64,000 bases of DNA, taken from NCBI GenBank assembly GCA_022606425.2, contig JAHDVF020000047.1, forward strand, positions 62,001 through 126,000, read 5' to 3'. A program made the position numbers and the translations under genes. Source of the stretch: Lepidostoma basale. Its lineage: Eukaryota > Arthropoda > Insecta > Trichoptera > Lepidostomatidae. Each line of letters begins with the position of its first letter. Position 1 is the first letter of the stretch. Below are positions 53,903 to 64,000 of the stretch, in pieces. The notes under the pieces are model-generated. The model saw only the letters and a program-made list of their open reading frames with translations, was not told the origin of the DNA and made no database searches.

Positions 53903-53989
53903 ATATTTTTGTACGACAGTTTTTCGTTTCATTCTCTCCTTTCCTTTCCATGTGGTGTATTTTATAAATATTGTTCATAATTTGTTAAT

Positions 53990-54535
53990 AACAAAGTGAA
54001 TGGTGCACTTTTCATGCCAAACAAAAAGCCTATCCAAAAATCTAAAATGGTACTGCACAATGGTGTTCTTGTACCGACCATTTTGTATACAAGCGGAGCA
54101 TGGAACTGGCAAAGGAAGGATTAAAGTAGAAATAATGCAGAAGAAATAAGACTATTGAAGAATGCAGTGCGAATGTAAGTGCTATGAACAAAATAATAAA
54201 AGGAACAATAAGATGATTTGGACACTTGAATAGAATGAATTAAGAAAGTAAAAGTTAACGTTGTAAATGAAGAAGTCGAGGTAGACCGAGGGAAACATGG
54301 CATACGTGTATGACTACCACGTACGTCGATTCCTCCGACTTCTAACATGACGAACCTTTAAAATTTGATTAATTTGGTCATACCATGTTTTCCTCGGTCT
54401 ACCTCGACGCCGTTCTTCAGATGGCTAGAGAGGTGTGTCAAGATAGAGTAATGTGGCGAGACATTATCTTTGCCTACCCCTGCGGAGAAACTGTGTGATG
54501 GTTTGTTGTTGTTGTTTTTGTTATAAATTGAATTA
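53990..54535 (+). mobile_element. LINE-A (GTT-tail) copy with an internal inverted segment
   Basis: Plus text CACAATGGTGTTCTTGTACC ... AGGTAGACCGAGGGAAACAT, then 54310-54408 in minus orientation (CGATTCCTCCGACTTCTAAC ... CGGTCTACCTCGAC), then plus again TAGAGAGGTGTGTCAAGATA to GATGGTTTGTTGTTGTTG. The inverted part repeats the RPRKTW segment. Confidence 0.7.
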
Positions 54536-54539
54536 GGTA

Positions 54540-54870
54540 TAAATATAGGAAGATCGAGAAAAAACGTGGTACGATTAAATAAATCAAATATTGAAAGTCG
54601 GCCACGTGAGGAGTCGGGAAATCGACATGACGCGATGTATGAATGTTGCGGAAGCGAGAGAAGTAGTTAGTTTAATTTATTTACTGGAGGAGAGTGAATG
54701 ACCGTTGGACAAGAAGCACCGTAGAGTGACGACAAAAACTCGGGTAGACCACAAGCGAGATGGTCTGATGACATTAAAATAGTGGCACCGAATAGCGAGG
54801 GATAGAGAGTTCTGGAAGTCGGGAAAGAAGACATACGTCCAACCCCGCACGACTAATTGCTGATGGTAAT
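54540..54870 (+). mobile_element. LINE-A fragment (54540-54680) followed by LINE-B-like fragment
   Basis: GGAAGATCGAGAAAAAACGT and CACGTGAGGAGTCGGGAAAT are LINE-A. CACAAGCGAGATGGTCTGAT then GACATTAAAATAGTGGCACC is the PTRWSDDI block of LINE-B or a relative. Both lack a clean 3' tail. Confidence 0.55.
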
Positions 54871-55009
54871 GATGTCATTACATATGAAATAAAATTCTGC
54901 TTTTCTACTGTTCAGTATATCGATCTCGATATAAACTGAATGTATTAAACCTCGTGTTTAAATAAATCCGCATTAAATTATTTTAATATAATTAATTAAA
55001 AATTTTGGA

Positions 55010-55445
55010 TTTAGGAATAAACAATTAAGTAATATGAAAATGAAATCGCTTAGAAAAATGAGCGTAAAAAAGGTTACCGGATATACGAGTATAATAAAAT
55101 ACCGGACGAAGAACTAAGCAAAGAATGTTAGGCAGATCAATGCGTTCTATGTAAACCTCACAAGAATATATTTAAAAAGGGTCACTAAGATGATTTAGAC
55201 CATTGAAGAATGGTTAAAAATACATATGGAAGTCCTGGAATGTAAAAATAAGCCAAAGAAGGCCAAGGAAAACATGGTATGAATCAATTACTAAAAAGTG
55301 ACCATGTTCGAAGTCGGAACAATCGACTTGTGTGCGTGTCACGGTGTATTATTGTAGAAGGACCGCGAGAATTATTTCAGGATAGAACAGTATTGTGTTC
55401 CATCATCTCTGCCTACCCCTTCGGAGAAATGGCAAAAAATATTAA
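55010..55445 (+). mobile_element. LINE-A fragment, degraded
   Basis: ATGAAATCGCTTAGAAAAAT (MKSLRKM), GAAGAACTAAGCAAAGAATG, GGTCACTAAGATGATTTAGA, AGGAAAACATGGTATGAATC, ending CTACCCCTTCGGAGAAATGG. Multiple frameshifts. Confidence 0.65.
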
Positions 55446-55499
55446 CTAACAATTCGAGAATAATGGTTCCAAAATAAAACAAAATTTATTCTTCTTTCT

Positions 55500-56215
55500 T
55501 TTTGCTATTTCACACTTCAATTGGGGTCGCCAAACCACCACACCCTGGCTTGCTCTTCTTTATAAATTATACAGGCGACTTTAAACTTACTTACTTACTT
55601 AGACAGCCGTTGTCGTCTACTTATGAACATAGGCCTCCCCCATACTTCTCCACGTATGTCTTGTGCCTTTCGCATCTATCGCCAGCAATTCTTCGAATGT
55701 CATCGGACCATCGTGTGGGGGGTCTCCCTCTGTTTCTTTTATGTTCGCGGGGTCTCCACTCCACCACCCTTCTGGTCCATGTATCGTCTACCAATCCGGT
55801 AACATGTCCCGCAAATGATCGTTTGCTAAGCTACCCTTTCGACGACATCTGTTACTCCCGACCTTCTACGTATTTCTTATCCGGTCTGAGAGTCTCACAT
55901 GTGACATGGCTCTTTCGTGTTTCCTCTGTGCTACACGGAGTTTCCTTATGGTCAACTTGGTGAGGGTTGGCGTTTCTGCTCCATATGTCAGTACTGGAAG
56001 TACGCATTGACCATACATTTTGCGTTTCAGACATTGGGGAATGTTACTATCAACGAACTTCTTCAGATTGCTATATGCCGCCCACCCATGACTGATTCTG
56101 AGAATCTGAGCTTCAGGAGAATCTTAAAAACTTCTCCAGATATACTCTTTGGAGACTTTGTTCAAACACTAGCCCGTCTGAGGATTTTCATTTCGATCAC
56201 GTGGGGCATCTGAAA
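55500..56215 (-). mobile_element. LINE-B 3' portion, (TAAG)n tail
   Basis: Tail at 55590-55600 (TTACTTACTTACTTAG). Minus text SFAGHVTGLVDDTWTRRVVE, WRPREHKRNRGRPPTRWSDD, IRRIAGDRCERHKTYVEKYG, with upstream KCMVNAYFQY and RSSTDIWS-like RT thumb text. Frameshifts occur at several points. Confidence 0.75.
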
Positions 56216-56900
56216 AGGTTAGCAAATGGCGAATGAGATTCATAAATAAAACACATATTTCAAACATTCTAGTAGATATATATTTTGATTATATATTTTG
56301 ATACCTGTCTCACAACTACATTTTCGAAGATCAACAACAATTACTTACTATTTTTTTATAATCATTAATTAATACACTTAGTCCTACATGTTGATACATA
56401 TACTTCACAATATCAGAAATCAAAACTCCACAGCTGACAATATTCCTATTTGCAATCATTGCAGATGAGCAATTATATAATATAATGAATAAATACATAA
56501 TGCTGACAAAACAGGAGTAATCGATTTCGCATTTGAATAACGGTTTGGAAGATTTTTATTTCGTTTGAAATAAATTCTAAACAAAAAATATATAAGATGA
56601 AATTTCAACAATTTATAATATATTAATTTTTTTAACGTCTAAAGCATTAATTAAAACAAAAATGTGCATTAACAATATGTAAACCTCACAAGATTTTTGG
56701 ATAAAATTCACATAAAAATATTCATTGTATATTGTGGAATAATACAAAATAATTAATTTATTTTAAGGAAAATATATATTTTTAAAAGGAGTTTACGATT
56801 TCTTGTTATATATGATTATTTTATGAATTTTTAAGGTATTGCAATCTTGATTCTTGAACTTTTGAAATCGCGGATAATACCTCGAATATCTTGTAATTAC
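56215..56900. other. No gene; AT-rich
   Basis: No supported feature up to the mariner remnant. Confidence 0.4.
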
Positions 56901-56908
56901 CCATAATA

Positions 56909-57604
56909 TTAAGTGTTTCGGAAACTTCGGTCTGTTTTACAACAGAGAGCTTTGACTGCTTCAAGCCTTCAAGCCAGAGCTTCTGTTAATTAAGTTCAGT
57001 TCACACATGTTTCTCATTCTCATAACAATATTTGTTTTATCACTCCTTAAAACGCCGGCTGTCGTGCTAAATAAGAAGCGTTTGCGGGAAGTTTGATGTT
57101 CTGTTTTAATTGTTAAGGCGCATAAAACGCTTGTGGAAATTTATGGCGATCAATCTGATAAATCATGCATAAAATGGTATAGATGCTTTAAGGCCGGTGA
57201 TTTAGAGTGGACAAAGATCAAGGAGCAAGAGGCACAGCACGCTGATTCTTCTTACTTATACATCGCAATTGCGGTCAAAAACTACATGAGGTTGAGAAAT
57301 TCTACCGCACCCGCCTTATTCACCAGTCGTGGTTCCGTCCGACTATCACTTATTCTGATCCATGACGCATGTCTTAAAAGAGCATCACTTCCATTCATAT
57401 GCAGATCAAGAATTGGGTCGATGTCTGGATTGCCTCAAGAGACAAAAAGTTTTTTTCGACGATGGATTCTTCTATTGCCAGAAAGATGGTAAGATGTAGT
57501 GGCTAAAGATGGACAATATTTTGATTGATATATTTTTTTAATTATACCTTTCATATAAATGTGATTTTCATACCAAAAAAAAACGAACATTCCGAAACAC
57601 CCAA
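56909..57604 (+). mobile_element. Internally deleted mariner transposon with TIRs
   Basis: TIRs TTAAGTGTTTCGGAA (56909) and TTCCGAAACACCCAA (ending 57604) are inverted copies with two differences. TA dinucleotides flank both ends. Inside, 57124-57240 encodes the N-terminal HTH region of a mariner transposase (LVEIYGDQSDKSCIKWYRCF, KAGDLEW). 57297-57480 encodes the C-terminal catalytic end in another frame (LPHPPYSPVVVPSDYHLF, then IARKMV). About half of the transposase is missing between them. Non-functional. Confidence 0.85.
57133..57492 (+). pseudogene. Mariner transposase pseudogene
   Basis: Open only because of an internal deletion and a frameshift. The N-terminal HTH segment is joined out of frame to the DYHLF-containing C-terminus. 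The usual mariner transposase has about 340-350 residues; the middle catalytic aspartates are absent. Confidence 0.75.
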
Positions 57605-57609
57605 TAATT

Positions 57610-58125
57610 TGCAATCATTGTTATATTGCAATCGATGGCTATCGATTGTATTTAAATTATTGAATATCTTACAATTTTTAGATTAGATTAAACAAATCAA
57701 ATCTTTCAGATGAGTTAGAATTTATATTAATAATCAAAATAATAGAACACGTGATTGTTTACCCATTGCATATTAAGATAGGCAATTAACAGGAGAGTAT
57801 AAAATAATTTTAAGGCTTTTGCAAAGTGTACCGAAGTAGTCATAAGGTGAAAGTCCTTTATTTTGATAGACGTATTGATTTTAATAGATTGTTTGTATTA
57901 TAATATAAATTGGACACAAAGTATTTTAAACATTTCCATAATTGTTATCATTGTTTATTAAGGCGATAGGGTTACACAAATATATCAAGTCAAAGGCAAG
58001 GGGACAGAATAACAATTTATTGCTTAAAGTGCTATCATAAATAGTTTAATACACAAAATTATTATAAAATATATGCATATAAAATCAACAATTCATATGA
58101 TAAAACAGGGCATAGCAAATACATT
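57610..58125. other. No gene; AT-rich
   Basis: Nothing recognised between the mariner remnant and the (TA)n tract. Confidence 0.4.
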
Positions 58126-58384
<259 letters not shown>

Positions 58385-58564
58385 TACACAATAAGTAGTT
58401 TTTTTTATATATTTTTCAGATATACATACGAGTATAATACATATTTGCATATGAATATATATTTTTTTAATTATATAATTACAAACATATGTTTGGTTTT
58501 AGGCCGTAAAAAATTTCCTTTTAATACACTGTGAAAGACTGACAATTTAATTCTACTTATATGA

Positions 58565-59040
58565 TGATCAAATGATCAAATGGTATGTGTGGTCTGTTTT
58601 ATTGTACGGAGGTGAAACGTGGACCTTGAAAGTTAGCTCAATGAACAGACTGGAAGCATTTGAAATGTGGCTCCATCGCCGAATGCTCAGAGTTCCCTGG
58701 ACAGACATGGTTACCAATGCCGAAGTCCCGAGGCGAGCTTGAGTTGACAGGGAACTGTTATCAACTATCAAGGTTCGAAAGATATCAAGGTTCGAAAGAT
58801 CTCATATCTGGGTCATATACTGCATGGGGAAAAGTACCACCTTCTCCAACATTGGAGGGGAAAATAAGGGACGCCGAGGGCTCGGAAGGAGACAAATGTC
58901 CTGGCTGCGAAATGCGAAGGAATGGACCGGCACCCGAAGTGTGGAGGAGCTGTTCCGAGCGGCGCAGAACAGGGACAGGTTCGCCGAGGTGATCGCCAAC
59001 ATTGGGGGGACCCGACAGGGCACTTGAAGAAGAAGAAGAA
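58565..59040 (+). mobile_element. LINE-D 3' end with (GAA)n tail, longest copy
   Basis: Plus reading: VWSVLLYGGETWTLKVSSMN, RLEAFEMWLHRRMLRVPWTD, a frameshift, GKSTTFSNIGGENKGRRGLG, RRQMSWLRNAKEWTGTRSVE, ELFRAAQNRDRFAEVIANIG, GTRQGT-stop, (GAA)4. The sequence ATCAAGGTTCGAAAGAT is tandemly duplicated at 58767 and 58785. Confidence 0.8.
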
Positions 59041-59089
59041 TATATGATGAAGATACAATCCTTTAAAGAAGGGCACGGTTTTGGCGTCT

Positions 59090-59500
59090 AAGGCAACCGG
59101 GTGTAAATCCAACATTGTGTCTTCCCCATCGCATGACATCTTCTACATTGCAGATCTCTCTTATTTCAGAATGTTTTTTCTGTCTCGGAGTTTCGTCCCC
59201 GCAACGGATCGGAGAGTCCTTATTTCTGTGGTTCTTAGGAGACTTTTTGTTCTGATGGTGTCAGCTCTCGTTTCTATTCCATATGTCATTATAGGACGTA
59301 CGCATGTCTTGTAGATTCGAATTTTGCTCTCCTTTAGCATATTTTTTATTTTTCCAAACAGCATTCGTCAAGCAGCCCGCCACAACGGCGGCCCTGTTTG
59401 TTAGATCACCTAATTTTCCGTATAGGTCAATGCTGCTTGATTCATCAACACCTAAGTGCTTGAAACGCATCACTTGTTCTTTTATTTTAATAATTCATAC
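59090..59500 (-). mobile_element. LINE fragment, RTE-like RT C-terminal region
   Basis: Minus frames: FKHLGVDESSSIDLYGKLGD, LTNRAAVVAGCLTNAVWKNK, then ESKIRIYKTCVRPIMTYGIE and SLLRTTEIRTLRSVAGTKLR. A frameshift lies near 59330-59360. The (F/Y)LG...D...DI and KIRIYK.CVRPI.TY blocks are standard RT thumb landmarks. Confidence 0.8.
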
Positions 59501-59584
59501 GTTTCAGAGGTGACCTCCATCCTCAGATGTAAAAATATAACATTTATACTTCTCAGTTAAAAATATAACAGTTTTCCTCCTTCC

Positions 59585-59700
59585 AAATATTTATTTATTT
59601 ATTTATTGTTGGTACACAAATCATCGCATGTACAAATAGTAATAAGTAAGAAAAACATACGTAAATCAAATTAGACACCTCAGTTAACACTGGCAGTACA
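59585..59700. repeat. (TTTA)n-associated repeat shared with 36420-36540
   Basis: TTATTTATTTATTTATTGTT, GGTACACAAATCATCGCATG, AATAGTAATAAGTAAGAAAA parallel the 36.4-kb copy. Confidence 0.45.
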
Positions 59701-59704
59701 ACTG

Positions 59705-60495
59705 TCATGTATCACCCCACACTGTTAACAATGCAAGTAATTATTTTTTTAAGTAATCTGTTGTCAAAACTGAAAATAGGGTGATAATTTTAAGAGTTGT
59801 TATATAATGTCAGACGATCACAGTGAACGAATATGAAATAGTATATATCAAATAATAATAAGTAAGCTTATTATAAGGTAAGTATATATTTGATTGGGTA
59901 ACTTGTGATTTCAAAGCACATTATCTATACACGCTATGGTAAGACTAATCAAGATGATATGTATATTACGTATTACAATATTTTTATAACAATCACACCA
60001 AAAATAAAATATCCCTGAACGGGAGATAAGATATTTTGAATCACATAATATTTAGATTACGGCGGAGGATTTACATTCTAAAAATACATTTACAATATAC
60101 TTTTCAAACATTAAAGTTCAAAGTAAAGTAAATTGACATTTATTATGTTATTCTTATTATTTTAAGTCATTGTGATATGTATTTGTTCAAGATTAGGAGC
60201 TTTGCCTTGTTTGAAGGCGTCCTTAGTCTTTTAAATACAGTTTTTGACAATACGTTTTATTTATAAAGATATCTAAAAATGCAAGCTATAAAAAAAGCGG
60301 TGCACTCTTGAGCCAAATTATCTTAAATCCATATTTGTCAAACTTGACTTAAATTCGTATCGGAATATCGCTTAATATATCCCATTAGGGTGAATACTAC
60401 AAAAAATACATCCATAATGTCTTAAAACCTTTGTGATTAATTTCAAAAATAACTCGTCAAAAAAATTTACACCAATTGACTAGTTTAGTTACCTA
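59705..60495. other. No gene; AT-rich
   Basis: No supported feature. Confidence 0.4.
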
Positions 60496-60499
60496 TTCC

Positions 60500-60560
60500 C
60501 TGTGTCTGTCCTTCCGGAGAAACGGCGTGATGGTTTGTTTGTTTTTTGTTTTTTGTTTGA
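60500..60560 (+). mobile_element. LINE-A terminal tail only, (GTTT)n
   Basis: TCCTTCCGGAGAAACGGCGT then GATGGTTTGTTTGTTTTTTG. About 60 bp, an extreme 5' truncation. Confidence 0.65.
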
Positions 60561-60609
60561 CATAAATCCATACAAGCATCCGTTTATGGCACCACACTTT
60601 TACAGCAAA

Positions 60610-61080
60610 AAAAACTTGAAACCATTAATATCTAACATATGAGAATACTCCTCATCAAGACCTATGTATGGAGTATCTTGATGTACGGCTGCGAGACATG
60701 GTGCCTATATAGCGTAGAGGCTTTTGAGATGTGGTCCTATAAAATACTATTAGGAATTTCCCGGAGAGACCAAATCACGAATGAGGAAGTTCTTCAAGGA
60801 ATCGAAGGAAGAAGGCACCTGCTCAGGACCTTGTCCGAAAGGCGTGCAAGATGGATCGGCCATGTAATACGTCAAGAAGGTCTCTTGCATGCCATAATAG
60901 AGGGTATGACCGAGGGGACACCCACGCCGAGAGTACCTGGAGGACCTGTTGGTGGACGTGCGCTGCTCATCATATTCAGATTTCAAAAGAGCCGCACAAG
61001 ACAGGGAAGAATGGAAGAGAAGAATAGAAGAAATTGCTGCAAACCAATCCCAGGATTGAATCTTTCAGTTCTAACATATC
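60610..61080 (+). mobile_element. LINE-H 3' portion
   Basis: MRILLIKTYVWSILMYGCET, AFEMWSYKILLGISRRDQIT, EGRRHLLRTLSERRARWIGH, VIRQEGLLHAIIEGM. A frameshift after EGT moves the last part (PREYLEDLLVDVRCSSYSDF, EEIAANQSQD) to another frame. It ends without a clear tail. Confidence 0.8.
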
Positions 61081-61089
61081 AAACGTTTC

Positions 61090-63040
61090 AGTAACTAAAT
61101 ATTTAATATTGAAATATTGATTTTCTAAATTTATAATTATAAAAAATTTTAAAAAGGGTAATTAAAATTATTTTCATTAACTGTAAAATGCAAATTTTAG
61201 AGTTAAGACAATTTGGCTCATGGATCCGTTTTCATAGCGCAATCAATTGAAAATTTATTTTATTTTTATTATAGTCAAAATGATAAATAATAATCATGAC
61301 GAAATATGTTTATTTGCGGGAATCGCTGTGTACAATATACACTCTTAACCATGTATACGATAAGAATAATGTTTTCACAGCAAATAATGTAAGACCAATT
61401 TTTTTAATTATTTTTTTTTTGATGCCGTAACACAATAGTATTATCTGGTATACTTAGTTCAAATACATTAATATTTTTTTATATAATGTACATGCTAAAA
61501 AAATTACACTGATTAAATTTAAAATTAATCTATGTACATTGCATGTACTTCAATATATCCTCACATGTTAAAATTCTGAATGTTTATACGACAATAAAAA
61601 TATATAGTGTAATTAATCCAGTATTTGACAAATGACCCGATTGGTGACCATTTGCCTGTCAATTACTGGGTCACTTACCCTAGTTGGGGAAATAATATGA
61701 TAAAAATCTTTTGAATTGCTTATTATAATAGCGTCTAAGAAAGTCGATCTTTCAATATATACTTTCAACTTTCGACTACAATAAAGCCTTTTATCATTCA
61801 ACATTCATAAAGTTACTTTCTTTAAGACAAAATATACGTAATACTTTGAAGCACCCAGAATTTATGCGATTCTATGAATATCTAAATTAATAATTCGACG
61901 GGTGTAGGTATGATTCAAATTCACGTAAGTACAATACATACATTAAAGTGAATTAAGACATATTTTCTATCTAAAACAGTGAATTACACATATTACATCA
62001 AATAGTTTCACAAATATCAACTCTTGTTTCTATGATATAAGCAGCGTACTCTCAGCAAATTATAGCTTACATTTTTTTTCAACCTTGCGTTGATACAATT
62101 AGGAAGCGAATTATTTTGACGTGTAAAACGAATACCGATTATATTATACAAATCAAGTACTGAAATAAATGAAAAGTCAACGCGTCACGCGAATGGCTGA
62201 TTTCACAATGTTTTTCTTTTTCTACTTTTCCCGCCGATCGCCTATTGATTTAATATTACTTTCTATTTACTTTTCTTTGATTTATACCTTCCGCTCCTGT
62301 TCATATTAACAGTTTTTTAACGCGTTAAATTAATGACCACTTATTAAACGTCAGATTTTGCAAAGATGACTCTTAAATTATTTCTTTATGTTAACAATGA
62401 GAATGTAAATTATTAAACTTTATAATGATACCACAAAATGAACTATAAATATAAGGATATTCATTGTATACTTTAACACATTTAAATCTCTATAATTAAA
62501 CTTTTTTAAAGTTTATAATCCTAGGTTGATATGTTTCGTTACGTTTTCAAGCCCATTTAAGATACACATATTACTTCAATAACATCAACATTTTATAAAC
62601 ACGAATAAGTAATTCCACAAAACTTTTAAAATCTTATAATTGTAAATTTTAGTAGTTTCCAACTATGTCTAGTATGTTAGATAGCATTAAATGCCAGTTC
62701 TTTAGACATTGGATAAGCTATACATTTAATATTATGTACACAAGCCAAAACTACAATGTAACAGTATATTTATACATACCCTACAACTTGCATTTATTTT
62801 TAACAAGGGCAATTCTGGTTCAAAAGTATTGCCAATTATACTTAAAATGATTTTATAAGATGGTCATTCTTTGCTTAACGTGATAACAAAATATCAAAAC
62901 TGATTATCATACTTGGAAAATAATTAATTGATTATGGGGTTTCAATCAACAAATTTTAGTGTATATACTCCCATGTACAAATAAATAATTTATAAAAAAT
63001 AATTAAATAAAACAGTTTTCACAAGTTTGTAATTGAATAT
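61090..63040. other. No gene or recognised repeat
   Basis: About 2 kb of AT-rich DNA with scattered short frames that resemble nothing known. Confidence 0.45.
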
Positions 63041-63044
63041 TTTT

Positions 63045-63330
63045 TAAGGATTAATTGTATCTCAATAGAGACGAAGATACAAATTGTTTTTTTTTTTAAA
63101 CAGAATATGGTAGTCGAGGCGTTTACAGGAAGCGATCACTTTATGTTAACAACATTCCCCATTCCGCCCTTCTTACGACCACCACATCTGACAAACTTTT
63201 GCTACTATGTTAAAACACTTCACATTTTTTTAGGTCAATCTACACTAGCGCCATCTATTAAGATTATTTGTAAGCATTAAGCAAAAAATCTTTATTAATG
63301 TAAATGTGAAAGTATTTGTATACATTCAAA
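63045..63330 (+). mobile_element. TIR element G (copy 3)
   Basis: ATTGTATCTCAATAGAGACG, a T-run expansion, AACAGAATATGGTAGTCGAG, CACTTTATGTTAACAACATT, CTAGCGCCATCTATTAAGAT. The second half is degraded. Confidence 0.6.
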
Positions 63331-63334
63331 AAAC

Positions 63335-64000
63335 AAATTGAATATTTTTTATAATGAATTTGTTTTCTCCGAAGATTTTTCAAAAAATCATAGCTAACAC
63401 AGAATATTAAAACGAATTTAGTATTCAGATCTCATAAAAAAATTCAAACTTATTAAAATGTGTCATAGAAGTTTGCTGATATTAAAATTGATACATATTT
63501 TGTAAAATAACGAATCATTTTTTAATGTTGGCAATACCTATGATAACAAATTACATATATTACAACTATTATAGATATGATAGTTTAATTGTGTGTAAAT
63601 TAACAACAGTCCACTAAAATGCTCTTTGCATTCCTAAAACATATTACGAAATATGTTCTAAACAAAACAATAAAATTAGACGTTTCAGTTTGTGCAACTT
63701 TGTTCTAATGAAATCAGTAGAACTAAATGATATTCACAAGAGCGAGAGATTCATTGTATTTGCTTAGATTTGATACAATTTCTTTTGGATTGTAGACAAA
63801 TCAATCCATTAACGTTGAAATAATGAGAGTGAAAAGAAAAGAAATATGTATTTCATTGTACTTTAATGCTCTATCGTCGTAATTTCAAACTCTTCCTTAT
63901 ATAAACTTTGAAAAAAACCTATTACTTGGTGGTTTGACATATTTAAAATTAGAATTAAACACTTTTAAAACGTTGTATAAAGCCATTTTATTTTGAGTCA
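63335..64000. other. No gene or recognised repeat
   Basis: AT-rich to the window end. Confidence 0.4.

Noticed and set aside
55502..55963. 153-codon plus-strand frame
   Set aside because: Antisense to LINE-B; the minus strand has the RGRPPTRWSDD block.

Overview
The window looks like AT-rich nuclear DNA from an insect, probably a lepidopteran. Evidence for this is spliceosomal introns, an arthropod-type cuticle/resilin-like gene, a eukaryotic tRNA gene, mariner remnants, and many 5'-truncated non-LTR retrotransposon (LINE) tails and tRNA-derived SINEs of kinds common in Lepidoptera. The order-level call is an inference from repeat style. No prokaryotic or viral gene was seen.

Only one protein-coding gene is convincing. 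It lies on the + strand in three coding exons: 27101-27121, 51159-51207 and 52062-53347. It encodes a secreted protein of 451 residues, rich in Gly, Ser, Tyr and Pro, with a signal peptide and resilin-like SSYGAP / GGFGGGHGG repeats. A 24-kb repeat-filled intron splits the signal peptide between exons 1 and 2. The third exon has no in-frame ATG, so a simple ATG-to-stop ORF search misses the gene. One RNA gene is convincing: a tRNA-Thr(AGT) at 23709-23782, upstream of the protein gene and with its own poly-T terminator.

Layout: 1-8.6 kb is a thicket of truncated, nested LINE tails. 8.8-19.4 kb holds palindromic MITE-like elements, SINEs and quiet AT-rich DNA. 19.6-23.4 kb has a TIR element and several LINE tails, followed by the tRNA. 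27.1-53.9 kb is the cuticle gene with its giant intron, which carries most of the LINE, SINE and palindrome families. 54-61 kb has more LINE tails, an internally deleted mariner (56909-57604) and a 255-bp (TA)n tract. 61-64 kb is quiet AT-rich DNA with one TIR element.

Repeat families, named here for bookkeeping. LINE-A is the 'RGRPRKTW...RNRRACM' family with a 3' hairpin and a (GTTA)n or (GTT/GTTT)n tail. LINE-B has a (TAAG)n tail. LINE-C is the 'RGRPRATWR' family. LINE-D has a (GAA)n tail. LINE-F has a (GAT)n tail. LINE-H is the 'SERRARWIGHVIRQ' family. A CR1/Jockey-like LINE has a (TGATT)n tail. SINE1 and SINE2 are tRNA-derived. Element G has long TIRs. Palindrome families are F1 to F13. 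The most unusual signal is that many of these otherwise unrelated palindromes share a short hammerhead-ribozyme-like core, CTGANGA - hairpin - GAAAC - two bases (four in F4) - GTH, usually with one extra base before the hairpin. Whether this is a ribozyme relic or only a conserved DNA module cannot be decided by reading.
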